Part shown: positions 1 to 6,703 of the stretch, piece after piece
How the letters are laid out: every line of letters begins with the position of its first letter
Position numbering within the stretch: the stretch's first letter is position 1
From: Idiomarina sp. UBA6142
GTDB taxonomy: Bacteria; Pseudomonadota; Gammaproteobacteria; Enterobacterales; Alteromonadaceae
Reading direction: 5' to 3'
Length of the DNA: 8,613 nt
NCBI GenBank assembly: GCA_002423905.1
Contig: DIVC01000006.1
Coordinates: 1 to 8,613, forward strand
Program-made: the position numbers and the translations under genes
Notes under the pieces: model-generated
Database searches by the model: none
The model's input: the letters and a program-made list of their open reading frames with translations, nothing else
Told to the model about the DNA's origin: nothing

Positions 1-536
1 GCCCAACCAATTAATAGTCCACCGACCAACAGCAATACCCCGCGGCTAGTTAGCGCCTCAACCCAGATCTCACGCATTCCGTGATGAGCGCCTTTACTTG
101 GGTTCATCTTTTGGTAATAAGCCAGTGCTAGAATAATTGCGGGTAGCTCCAATAACACCAAGTACAAGGTGGTTTCTGGGGCGATCGTTAGACCGGCACT
201 GTCGGCTAGGGCCCAAGCCACTGCGAAGGTACCGGCGCTGACCGAGCCATAGTGGGCGGTAATACTCACGGCGTTGATTTGATCTAAGCGCACCACATAA
301 AGTAACACCGGGTAGACCAGCAGTGGCACCACCAAGCCTATTAACGTAACGGCGATAAGGCTGAGGTAATTAATACTAAGATTAGGATCATGCAGGACCA
401 AACCGCCTTTAATACCAATGCTCAACATCAGCAGGATAGTCAATATTTCATAAACTGGTATTGGAACCTTTAAGTCTGATTTAACCAAGCCAGCGAGGAG
501 GCCGAGAGCGAAAAAAGCAATAACGATATCAGGCAC
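1..536 (-). CDS. Sbt-family (SbtA-like) sodium-dependent bicarbonate permease, N-terminal part, truncated by window edge
   Basis: I translated this region by hand. It gives an open frame of 178 codons running off the left edge. The start is a GTG at 536-534: it is the only start-type codon between an upstream in-frame TAA and the hydrophobic N-terminus (VPDIVIAFFALGLLAGLVK), and AAGAGA lies about 7 bp ahead of it. The protein is an inner-membrane multispan protein. Stretches such as ILLMLSIGIKGGLVLHDPNL and ITAHYGSVSAGTFAVAWALAD, followed by LYLVLLELPAIILAL, resemble the Sbt_1 family (Pfam PF05982, formerly DUF897), whose best-known member is cyanobacterial SbtA, a Na+/HCO3- symporter. The family match is by recognition of motifs. 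Substrate in a heterotroph is not established, so I give no symbol. The C-terminal half is outside the window. It is transcribed divergently from the APC permease. Confidence 0.8.
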   Translation of the reverse strand, partial: MPDIVIAFFALGLLAGLVKSDLKVPIPVYEILTILLMLSIGIKGGLVLHDPNLSINYLSLIAVTLIGLVVPLLVYPVLLYVVRLDQINAVSITAHYGSVSAGTFAVAWALADSAGLTIAPETTLYLVLLELPAIILALAYYQKMNPSKGAHHGMREIWVEALTSRGVLLLVGGLLIGW

Positions 537-622
537 GGTTGATCTCTTAGTAGGAACTACAGTTTATTTTGGTTATTGTACTGACCATTGTTTCGGTTGA
601 ACATTCCCGATGAGGAGAAAAA
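537..622. promoter_or_regulatory. Divergent intergenic region between Sbt-family permease and APC permease
   Basis: This 86-bp spacer must hold promoters for both flanking genes. On the plus strand the best candidate is TTGATC (539-544), an 18-bp gap, then TTTATT (563-568), each 4 of 6 to consensus. On the minus strand TACAAT (580-575) is a good -10 element, but the only -35-like hexamer, TTCAAC (601-596), sits at a poor 15-bp spacing. The ribosome binding site for the APC gene, TGAGGAG, is at 611-617. No palindrome or operator stood out. The location is certain and the hexamer assignments are weak. Confidence 0.4.
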
Positions 623-1870
623 ATGAATACATCGGACCAATTACAGCGCAATACGGGACTTACTGGTGCGGTGATTTTGGGTCTTGGTTCAATCATTGGC
701 ACGGGTGCTTTTGTGAGTATTGCCCTCAGTGCTGAGCTGGCAGCAGATTACTTGTTGTGGGCGATTGCTTTAGCCGCAGTGGTAGCAGCCTGTAATGGTT
801 TATCGAGTGCACAATTGGCGGCGATTCACCCAGTCAGTGGCGGCACTTATGAGTACGGCTATCAATTTTTGAATCATGATTTAGGTTTTATTGCGGGTTG
901 GCTATTTGTGCTGGCTAAGTCGGCCTCAGCCGCTGCCGCTGGACTAGCCATTGGCGCCGCCTTGCACCTATGGCTGGGTGGTCCGTTGTGGTTGGTGAGT
1001 GTTTACGCGGCCTTCGTTATCGTGTTGTTTACCATGCTGGTTGTGGGTGGTCTACGCCGCTCTAATCGGGTTAATGCGGTGCTGGTGGCATTGGCTGTGG
1101 CAGCCTTAGTGGTGTTTGTGGTCTATGCCGCCAACCAAGCGACTAGCAATCATTTCAGCGAGGCCGCAGCAGAGCGCACGACTATGGATGTGTTAGCTGC
1201 TGCCGCGCTGATGTTCGTGGCTTATACCGGTTATGGCCGGGTGGCAACCATGGGTGAAGAGGTCAGTGAGCCGCGACGCACTATTCCACGCGCTATTATC
1301 GCTACGGTACTGGTGGTCACCGCCTTGTACTTAGCAGTTGGCTGGGCCTTGTTACAGTTGCCGCAACCGCTGGTAAATCAACAAGGCCTAGCGGCCTGGA
1401 TGGCAGCAGGAGTGTGGCAACAAGCGGTCATGATCGGTGCGGTCATTGCGATGGCTGGGGTGGTACTGAATCTTATCTTGGGTGTATCGCGGGTGATTCT
1501 GGCTATGGCGCGTCGCCACGATGCGCCCAAGGCATTGGCGCAACTCAATGCCGATCGTAGTTCGGCACCAGCAGCAGTGTGGGCAACGGCAGCAGTGATG
1601 CTGTTATTGGTGGCAGCGGGTGACTTGAAGCTTGCTTGGTCGTTTAGTGCCTTTACCGTGTTGGTGTATTACAGCATTACCAACCTGGCCGCATTGCAGG
1701 TTGCCAAGGCACAGCGCTTTGTGCCGCGTTGGATCTCAGTACTGGGGCTATTAAGCTGCCTGACATTGGCAGTATTTGTGGACATCAAGGTACTGTGTTT
1801 TGGCAGCGCTATTGTGTTGATTGGTTGGCTGCTGCACCGCTGGAGTTGGTCGCGCCGCCAGAGCCAATAA
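623..1870 (+). CDS. APC-superfamily amino acid permease
   Basis: This 415-residue inner-membrane protein is made almost entirely of hydrophobic segments, about 11-12 by eye, which is compact but within range for the amino acid-polyamine-organocation family (TC 2.A.3). Two family signatures are visible. The unwound first helix carries GLGSIIGTGAF (residues 20-30), which in APC structures contacts the substrate carboxylate and amino groups. A cytoplasmic loop carries ATMGEEVSEPRRTIPRAI (208-225), the classic GEE-x-P-R-x-IP motif. The start is well supported: TGAGGAG ends 5 bp before the ATG. The final residues (RWSWSRRQSQ) form a basic cytoplasmic tail. The family mostly imports amino acids by H+ symport or exchange; the exact substrate cannot be read from the sequence. 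The gene is divergent from the Sbt-family permease and convergent with the TonB receptor, so it is probably monocistronic. Confidence 0.9.
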   Translation: MNTSDQLQRNTGLTGAVILGLGSIIGTGAFVSIALSAELAADYLLWAIALAAVVAACNGLSSAQLAAIHPVSGGTYEYGYQFLNHDLGFIAGWLFVLAKSASAAAAGLAIGAALHLWLGGPLWLVSVYAAFVIVLFTMLVVGGLRRSNRVNAVLVALAVAALVVFVVYAANQATSNHFSEAAAERTTMDVLAAAALMFVAYTGYGRVATMGEEVSEPRRTIPRAIIATVLVVTALYLAVGWALLQLPQPLVNQQGLAAWMAAGVWQQAVMIGAVIAMAGVVLNLILGVSRVILAMARRHDAPKALAQLNADRSSAPAAVWATAAVMLLLVAAGDLKLAWSFSAFTVLVYYSITNLAALQVAKAQRFVPRWISVLGLLSCLTLAVFVDIKVLCFGSAIVLIGWLLHRWSWSRRQSQ

Positions 1871-1895
1871 ACAATGGCCTCCGAAGAGGCCATTG
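1866..1895. terminator. Hairpin terminator between convergent genes
   Basis: CAATGGCCTC (1872-1881) and GAGGCCATTG (1886-1895) form a perfect 10-bp stem closed by a CGAA tetraloop. On the minus strand the hairpin is followed by TTTATT, which suits intrinsic termination of the TonB receptor gene, whose stop is 20 bp upstream. On the plus strand the stem starts one base after the APC stop codon, but AAGGTTGC follows with no U-tract. It may therefore act mainly for the minus strand, and as a 3'-end stabiliser for the plus transcript. Confidence 0.8.
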
Positions 1896-1914
1896 AAGGT
1901 TGCATGAGCAGCAC

Positions 1915-3999
1915 TTAAAAGTTGTAGCGTAAGCCAATTTCAAAACTGCGCTCAGGACCGACATAGATACCTTGGCGTAAGCCACTGATATAATCTTCGT
2001 CGGTCAAGTTCTTCACCGCGGCAACGACCTGTAACGCGGGACTGAACTGGTACTGAGCCGTCACATCGAATACTGTGTAGGCCGCTAGTAAACCACCCCA
2101 AATTCCGCCAGCTGCGCCGGTTGGAATAGCGATAAGGTTGTCTGGGGTGGCAAATTGCTCACCGCGGTGGTGAGCTGATAAGGCCACACTTAAATCATCG
2201 TACTGGTAGCTTAAGCTCATATTGGCTAAGATTTTTGGTGCATAAGGCAGGCGATTGCCGGCATAGGTCCCAGTTTTAAATTCCGAGGTGGGGATCCACG
2301 TTGCGTTGGCATCCCAGGTCCAGCCATTGTCAAACTCATAACCTAGGGCAAACTCCATGCCTTTATGAGAGGTGGCACCGCCATTGGACTGTGATAAATT
2401 TGGGTCGCTGTTACCCGTTACTACTTGGTTGGAAAAATCCATCACAAAGGCAGCGACTTCATAACGCCATTCGCCATTGTCACCACGAATGCCAACTTCA
2501 TAGTTGGTTGAGCGCTCACCATCGAGCTGCTGATCAGTGAGACCATCGAGTGCCACACCATTGCTAGCTGGTGAAAATGCACGGTAAATTCCGCCATAAA
2601 CTTGTGCGCTATCTAACAACTCATAGGTGGCACCGACACCGGGAAGAATTTCGGTGTTATTGGTTTTCGCCGTGTCGTTATTTTGGCTCAAAATCACTCG
2701 TTTTTGCTGATAGGATTCAATTCTCACCCCTGGCGTTACGCTGAGCTTGTCGGTGATGGCGATACGGGTTTGCGCATAACCGGCATAGCTGGTGGCGCTA
2801 TCTTGCAAGTGGCGCGAATTAATACCATTGCGATCATCGGCGCGAGTAGCTCGAATCTGATTATCATCGGAGTCTTCAGTCATAATCCGCAGGCCAAACT
2901 CACTTGCGGCCATCCAGTCGCCAATGTCATGTGATACGCTCAAACGGCTTTCGATACCGAAGCGCTCAAAGCTGCGGTTGTTGCCGGTCACTGAGTCGGT
3001 ATATACCCACCGCCCGGCAGCGTTAGATGCAGCAGTATCAACGCTGTAGCGCCAATAATCACGGGTAATATCGCTCCAATATACTAAGGTGGTGAGGGTG
3101 GAATTATGACTGAGTTCCCACTCATGAGTGAGGTCAAAAGCAATACGATCGGTCAGATACCAGTCATCCGGGGCTGGATTATAGCGTTCGCCAGTTTCGT
3201 ATGCCTCCAAGAACATACCACGATAGGAAATGTTCGCATCGTTTTCATGGTAAGACAGTTTGACCCCAACACGCTGACCGGCAGATAATTCAGTTCCTGC
3301 TTTGACCATCACATCGGTCATTTCATAGCCTTTGTCCATAAAGCCGTCGCTGCTCGCATGAGTGAGCACAACACCAGCAAAACTGGCATTATCGTCGCTG
3401 CGACCACCGGCTTCTAAGGTCATTTCTTTTAGCTTGAATGCGCCGAGACGAGCCGATAATTTGACCCCATCATCAGGGGTCTTGGTGATGAAGTTGACCA
3501 CGCCACCAATGGTGGATGGGCCGTAACGCAATGACGCTGAACCTTTCAACACTTCAATGGTATCGACACGCTGAATACGCGGGTTAAAGTAACGGTCGTT
3601 ACCGATAAATAGCCCAGGTGCGACAGGTACACCATCTTCTAATAACAGTGATTTTGACTCGCTCGCAGATAGACCGCGCAGGCCGAAGTTGGAGACGATA
3701 GAGGTTTCTTCTTCACTCTTGATATTAATACCCGGAATACGACGTAAAACATCTTCAGTTGATAGCGGCTGAATGGCTTCAATCTGCTCACGGTCAATGA
3801 GTACTACGGTACCGGTTTCATTGAAAGAATGACTGACTTGTTGCCCAGTAACTCGGATCACTTCAATGGCTGGCATAGGTTTTTTGTTTGCTTCAGTTTG
3901 TTCGCCTTGCTCGCTGGCAAGCTCTTGCGCAGCTCCTGACAGGGGCAGTAAGGCAGCGGTAATGGCTAATGTAAGCAGAGACAACGGACGTGATTTCAT
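1915..3999 (-). CDS. TonB-dependent outer-membrane receptor, FecA-like (iron chelate/siderophore uptake)
   Basis: This is a 694-residue outer-membrane gated beta-barrel. I use the Met at 3999 and not the one 11 codons upstream (4032), because the upstream ATG overlaps a TATAAT promoter element and has no ribosome site. The chosen start gives a normal signal peptide (MKSRPLSLLTLAITAALLPLSGAAQ). Counting from this start, a TonB box IEVIRVTG lies at about 45-52. The plug domain spans about 60-175 and includes VEDVLRRIPG-like and FGLRGLSASESKSLLLEDG segments plus VLKGSASLRYGPSTIGGVVN. The rest is the barrel, ending in the aromatic-terminal strand GLRYNF. The plug resembles FecA (COG4772), but only about 20 residues separate the signal peptide from the TonB box. 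There is thus no N-terminal signalling (STN) domain and no FecIR-type signalling is expected. Two Fur-box-like palindromes in its promoter support an iron substrate. The exact ligand is unknown. Confidence 0.9.
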   Translation of the reverse strand: MKSRPLSLLTLAITAALLPLSGAAQELASEQGEQTEANKKPMPAIEVIRVTGQQVSHSFNETGTVVLIDREQIEAIQPLSTEDVLRRIPGINIKSEEETSIVSNFGLRGLSASESKSLLLEDGVPVAPGLFIGNDRYFNPRIQRVDTIEVLKGSASLRYGPSTIGGVVNFITKTPDDGVKLSARLGAFKLKEMTLEAGGRSDDNASFAGVVLTHASSDGFMDKGYEMTDVMVKAGTELSAGQRVGVKLSYHENDANISYRGMFLEAYETGERYNPAPDDWYLTDRIAFDLTHEWELSHNSTLTTLVYWSDITRDYWRYSVDTAASNAAGRWVYTDSVTGNNRSFERFGIESRLSVSHDIGDWMAASEFGLRIMTEDSDDNQIRATRADDRNGINSRHLQDSATSYAGYAQTRIAITDKLSVTPGVRIESYQQKRVILSQNNDTAKTNNTEILPGVGATYELLDSAQVYGGIYRAFSPASNGVALDGLTDQQLDGERSTNYEVGIRGDNGEWRYEVAAFVMDFSNQVVTGNSDPNLSQSNGGATSHKGMEFALGYEFDNGWTWDANATWIPTSEFKTGTYAGNRLPYAPKILANMSLSYQYDDLSVALSAHHRGEQFATPDNLIAIPTGAAGGIWGGLLAAYTVFDVTAQYQFSPALQVVAAVKNLTDEDYISGLRQGIYVGPERSFEIGLRYNF

Positions 4000-4030
4000 A
4001 AAAATAGCACCAGTGGAAAATGTTGGCGCC

Positions 4031-4060
4031 ATTATAAATAAGAATAATTCGCAATTACAA
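4031..4060 (-). promoter_or_regulatory. Promoter of the TonB-dependent receptor
   Basis: On the minus strand TTGTAA (4060-4055) is followed after 18 bp by a perfect TATAAT (4036-4031). Transcription would begin near the A at 4024. That leaves a leader of about 25 nt with a weak GGTG ribosome-site candidate (4011-4008) before the ATG at 3999. The assignment is by consensus match; the start-site position is inferred. Confidence 0.7.
4035..4057 (-). promoter_or_regulatory. Fur-box-like operator 1 (core promoter)
   Basis: This is a 23-bp interrupted palindrome centred on 4046, with core GAATAATTC and 8 of 11 pairs symmetric. Aligned to the idealised Fur box AATGATAATAATTATCATT it matches 14 of 19 positions by my count. 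It fills the spacer of the receptor promoter and touches its -10 element, so binding there would block RNA polymerase. Assignment to Fur rests on the motif plus the receptor gene downstream. Confidence 0.6.
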
Positions 4061-4085
4061 TACCAAATACGAATTATTCTTATTT
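4036..4085. repeat. Perfect 16-bp inverted repeat spanning the receptor operator region
   Basis: AAATAAGAATAATTCG at 4036-4051 is the exact reverse complement of 4070-4085, with an 18-bp spacer. The arms coincide with the two Fur-box-like sites in mirror orientation. Because it lies 15 bp beyond the dGTPase stop codon, the transcript of that gene could also fold here. The stem is A/U-rich with a large loop and lacks a following U-run, so it is a poor terminator. Confidence 0.85.
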
Positions 4086-4086
4086 G
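4064..4086 (-). promoter_or_regulatory. Fur-box-like operator 2 (upstream of -35)
   Basis: This is a near-perfect 23-bp palindrome centred on 4075. The half-site CAAATAAGAAT pairs with ATTCGTATTTG around a central A, with 10 of 11 pairs symmetric. It matches the idealised Fur box at 14 of 19 positions by my count. It sits just upstream of the receptor -35 hexamer, 29 bp centre-to-centre from operator 1, an arrangement consistent with cooperative repression. Confidence 0.6.
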
Positions 4087-4099
4087 TATCTACAAGGTG

Positions 4100-5398
4100 T
4101 TAGCTGACGAATAAATTGCGGTACATACGTTCAGCATAATCATCAGTCATACCGGCAATATAATCGCAGAGAATGCGGTCTGCGGCGACTTGTCCGAGTT
4201 CATCAAAGGCAGCCCGCCAGCGTGCTCGGGTGTTACGTGGTAGCAAGCGCTTCGGCTCGGTATGAAATGCTTTAAATAATTCGAGCAACATATTTTGACT
4301 GCGGTAGCGCAACTGTTGGATGTCTGGTTGGTTAATGACGTGCTCAAATACCACCGCTTTTAGGCTATCGAGTAACAGCCGATAGTCAGCCGGTAAGGTG
4401 GCGTTGTAACGAATTAGCGGCTCACTGGCACCGCTCAGCACCTCGGTAATTTCGACTCGTGTTATAAAAATATTCACTAATGCGCCAATGGCGTCTTTAC
4501 GTTGATGATGTTGAGGTTGAAATAACTGATGGCCGAGCGTACGCACTGTAGCCGCTAAATTGGCACTGAGCTGTTGGTAAATTGGCTCAAAATGCTGCTG
4601 CCATTGCTGTTCATTTAAAGTGCCGGTGACGACCGCATCTTCAAGATCATGGACACCATAGGCAATATCGTCGGCAAGTTCCATGAGTGAGGCATCGAGA
4701 TTTTTATGACGTGATTTTTGCCATGGTGCCTGTTCTAACACATCAACCTGCTGAAATAGATGGCGATCGATATCGTTCAGCGGCTCAAGCACCCAGTCAA
4801 GTAGGTCTGTATCACAAGCAAATAACGCCTTGGCTGGTTTCCACTGGCTTAAGCTACCAGGTTGCTGCGCTGGTGGTGTGGGTAACTTGGGCATTAACAC
4901 CGGGTATTTTAATAAACCGAACAACGACCTACGGGTTAAATCCATCCCATGGTCGGGATGGTAGGCTTCTAATTTTCCGACAATTCGAAAGGTTTGTCCG
5001 TTGCCCTCAAAGCCACCTGATTGCAGCATGCTGAAATTGAGCGCAGTTTCACCGCCATGCCCGAACGGGGGATGGCCAATATCGTGGGCGAGGCAGAGTG
5101 TTTCCATCAGATTGAGGTCGGGCAACAGTGCGGCCAATTCCGGTTTGGCAACGTGTTGTAATTGATTAATCAGCGACGAACCAATTTGTGATGCTTCGAG
5201 ACTGTGGGTCAACCGAGTGCGATAAAAGTCATTCTCACCGACGTTCATGATCTGGGTTTTTGACTGTAATCGCCGAAACGATGCCGAATGCAAAACGCGG
5301 GCCCGGTCACGTTGCCAAGGACTACGCTGATCATCGGGGCGTTGGCTGTGTTCACCTGAGCGGCGGGCTTGCCATAGTTGTTCGGTGCTGGATGACAT
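4100..5398 (-). CDS. dgt: Type-2 dGTPase-like HD-domain dNTP triphosphohydrolase
   Basis: This 432-residue cytoplasmic enzyme is predicted to hydrolyse dGTP (and perhaps other dNTPs) to the deoxynucleoside and triphosphate. The HD-superfamily metal site is intact: H65 in RLTHSLEAS, H105-D106 in CLAHDIGHPPFGHGGE, and D244 in ELADDIAYGVHDLED. The family's SASFRRLQSKTQ segment at 38-49, near the nucleotide pocket, is also present. Length and motifs fit the dGTPase type-2 subfamily of Shewanella/Vibrio, not the longer E. coli Dgt. The ATG is preceded by AAGGAA about 7 bp upstream. It lies 33 bp downstream of the methyltransferase gene on the same strand, probably as one transcript with yajQ. Some members of this family have been reported to defend against phage by draining dGTP. 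Whether this one does is inference. The symbol is used in the broad family sense. Confidence 0.92.
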   Translation of the reverse strand: MSSSTEQLWQARRSGEHSQRPDDQRSPWQRDRARVLHSASFRRLQSKTQIMNVGENDFYRTRLTHSLEASQIGSSLINQLQHVAKPELAALLPDLNLMETLCLAHDIGHPPFGHGGETALNFSMLQSGGFEGNGQTFRIVGKLEAYHPDHGMDLTRRSLFGLLKYPVLMPKLPTPPAQQPGSLSQWKPAKALFACDTDLLDWVLEPLNDIDRHLFQQVDVLEQAPWQKSRHKNLDASLMELADDIAYGVHDLEDAVVTGTLNEQQWQQHFEPIYQQLSANLAATVRTLGHQLFQPQHHQRKDAIGALVNIFITRVEITEVLSGASEPLIRYNATLPADYRLLLDSLKAVVFEHVINQPDIQQLRYRSQNMLLELFKAFHTEPKRLLPRNTRARWRAAFDELGQVAADRILCDYIAGMTDDYAERMYRNLFVS

Positions 5399-5431
5399 GC
5401 GCTGGTTCCTTAAGCTGCTGGTGGTTCTATG

Positions 5432-6091
5432 CTAGTCGATTTTACGCTGAAATATAACTACATCTCGCTGTTGATAGCAGATATCAAGCTGCCACTGCTG
5501 GGCGATCCAAACCATGGTATTGGCATGATAAAAGGCAATATGAGTGGGGTCGTTGCGATAGTTCCATTGGCTAAAACGTTGTTGGCTGATCCACAATTGG
5601 GTCATCACCACCAGCAGTCCACCTGGCTGCAAACACCGCTGCCAAGTTGCCAGTAGCTGCGCTGGTCGGCTTACGTGCTCGATGACTTCGGTACAGGTGA
5701 TGAAATCGTACTGCTGTTCAAGTAACTGTGGCTGATGGGCAAAGTAATAGTCATATTCGGCGCACGCATGGCCCTGTTCGATCAGCATTTTCGAAAGCGT
5801 GGGGGCCGGGCCACAGCCAAAATCTAAGCCCCGAGATGGACGCTTCAGCCGTTCTAGAAGTGGCGTCGCCGCACGGCTTAAAAAGTGTCGATAGCCGGGG
5901 TCATCGGGATTGTTTTCGTGGGTTTGATAAAACGCTGCTTCGGCCGCTTCAGATAATTGCAACGCCCGCGGCACGTACACCAGCCAACAGGTTGGGCAGA
6001 GCCAGTATTGGCGCCCACTATAGACGCCATGCTGCAGAGTGTGAAAAAGTGTCGCTTGCGTATCACCGCACAGCGGGCAGGCATCAGTCAC
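5432..6091 (-). CDS. Class I SAM-dependent methyltransferase with N-terminal zinc-ribbon
   Basis: This is a 219-residue soluble protein. C5/C8 (CPLC) and C32/C35 (CPTC) form a four-cysteine zinc-ribbon-like module at the N-terminus. Next come SAM-binding motif I, GLDFGCGPAPTL (88-99), an acidic motif II region (AEYDYYF, 111-117), and ITCTEVIEHVSRP (131-143) with LQPGGLLVVMTQ (154-165). The tail carries DPTHIAFYHANTM (181-193), which is typical of Methyltransf_23-type enzymes. The acceptor is unknown. The start is GTG at 6091-6089, since the first cysteine pair begins at residue 5 and no in-frame ATG precedes it. The start overlaps the end of yajQ by 8 bp (GTGACTGA), so translation is likely coupled. 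No strong ribosome site of its own is visible. I recognise the fold but not a named orthologue. Confidence 0.85.
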   Translation of the reverse strand: MTDACPLCGDTQATLFHTLQHGVYSGRQYWLCPTCWLVYVPRALQLSEAAEAAFYQTHENNPDDPGYRHFLSRAATPLLERLKRPSRGLDFGCGPAPTLSKMLIEQGHACAEYDYYFAHQPQLLEQQYDFITCTEVIEHVSRPAQLLATWQRCLQPGGLLVVMTQLWISQQRFSQWNYRNDPTHIAFYHANTMVWIAQQWQLDICYQQRDVVIFQRKID

Positions 6092-6569
6092 GAAAATTTT
6101 CGTATTGCAACGGCTGCTCGATATCGGAACTTCTCAGTAATGCAATGGCGGTCTGTAAATCATCCCGCTTTTTGCCAGTAACCCGTACTTTCTCACCTTG
6201 AATAGCCGCTTGCACTTTGAGCTTGGCATCTTTGATGCGCTTGACAATATCCTTGGCTAAGGTTTGGTCGATACCATTTTTGAAGGTAATGGCTAAACTA
6301 TAGGTTTTGCCGCTATGTGTGGCTTTGTCGGGGATTTCGCAGGCGGATAAACTGATACCGCGCTTGGCACAATGATTGTTAAAAATGTCTTGGATCTGTT
6401 GCACCTGAAATTCTGATTCAGAGATTAAGGTGACGGTGAATTCTTTCAGCTCCAAGCGCGCCTCGACCCCACGAAAATCGAACCGTGTACCGACTTCACG
6501 GGTGGCGTTATCCACTGCATTTTTGAGCTCTACTTTGTCGACCTCGGAGACAATATCAAAAGTTGGCAT
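6084..6569 (-). CDS. yajQ: YajQ-family nucleotide-binding protein
   Basis: This is 161 residues counted from the Met at 6569; E. coli YajQ is about 163. I reject the Met 12 codons upstream (6605) because the protein family begins exactly at MP-x-FDIVSEVD, and AAGGTCAGG sits just ahead of the 6569 ATG. Visible family segments are TFDIVSEVDKVELKNAVDNA, the middle region with TRFDFRG, and the C-terminal KVQAAIQGEKVRVTGKKRDDLQ, which correspond to the two ferredoxin-like repeats. YajQ proteins bind nucleotides, and some Xanthomonas and Pseudomonas members are reported cyclic-di-GMP effectors; the role here is inferred from the family only. The stop overlaps the start of the methyltransferase. A terminator lies only 45 bp upstream and I could not find a convincing promoter between the two. 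Confidence 0.95.
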   Translation of the reverse strand: MPTFDIVSEVDKVELKNAVDNATREVGTRFDFRGVEARLELKEFTVTLISESEFQVQQIQDIFNNHCAKRGISLSACEIPDKATHSGKTYSLAITFKNGIDQTLAKDIVKRIKDAKLKVQAAIQGEKVRVTGKKRDDLQTAIALLRSSDIEQPLQYENFRD

Positions 6570-6613
6570 AACCTGACCTTTTTCAATGACTAAATGTTTA
6601 TTCAAGGGTAACT

Positions 6614-6639
6614 AAAATAGCGCACATTGGGTGCGCTAT
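6614..6639 (-). terminator. Rho-independent-type terminator of the amidohydrolase gene
   Basis: ATAGCGCAC (6617-6625) and GTGCGCTAT (6631-6639) form a perfect 9-bp G/C-rich stem with a 5-nt loop. Read on the minus strand, the stem runs into TTTT (6617-6614). It lies about 65 bp beyond the amidohydrolase stop codon and 45 bp before the yajQ start, so it separates the two transcription units. Confidence 0.82.
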
Positions 6640-6703
6640 CGGGAACTATTATCACGTGATGCGCGGTTGTCCGTACACCTCAATCAGAGCAGGCAAGTAC
6701 TTG

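Noticed and set aside
4036..4085. The 16-bp inverted repeat as a terminator for the dGTPase gene
   Set aside because: The stem is A/U-rich with an 18-nt loop and no U-tract. Its overlap with the receptor promoter and its Fur-like symmetry are better explained as operators.
5728..6201. 157-codon plus-strand open frame
   Set aside because: It lies antisense across the methyltransferase and the yajQ 3' end, both of which have clear family motifs. Its translation has no recognisable domain and is rich in Arg, His and Ser, as expected of a shadow frame.
6570..6605. 12-residue N-terminal extension of YajQ (MNKHLVIEKGQV)
   Set aside because: YajQ proteins begin at MP-x-FDIVSEVD, and a purine-rich ribosome site precedes the 6569 ATG directly.
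6651..6660. 10-bp palindrome ATCACGTGAT
   Set aside because: It is short, isolated, and not positioned relative to a credible promoter. Chance is adequate.
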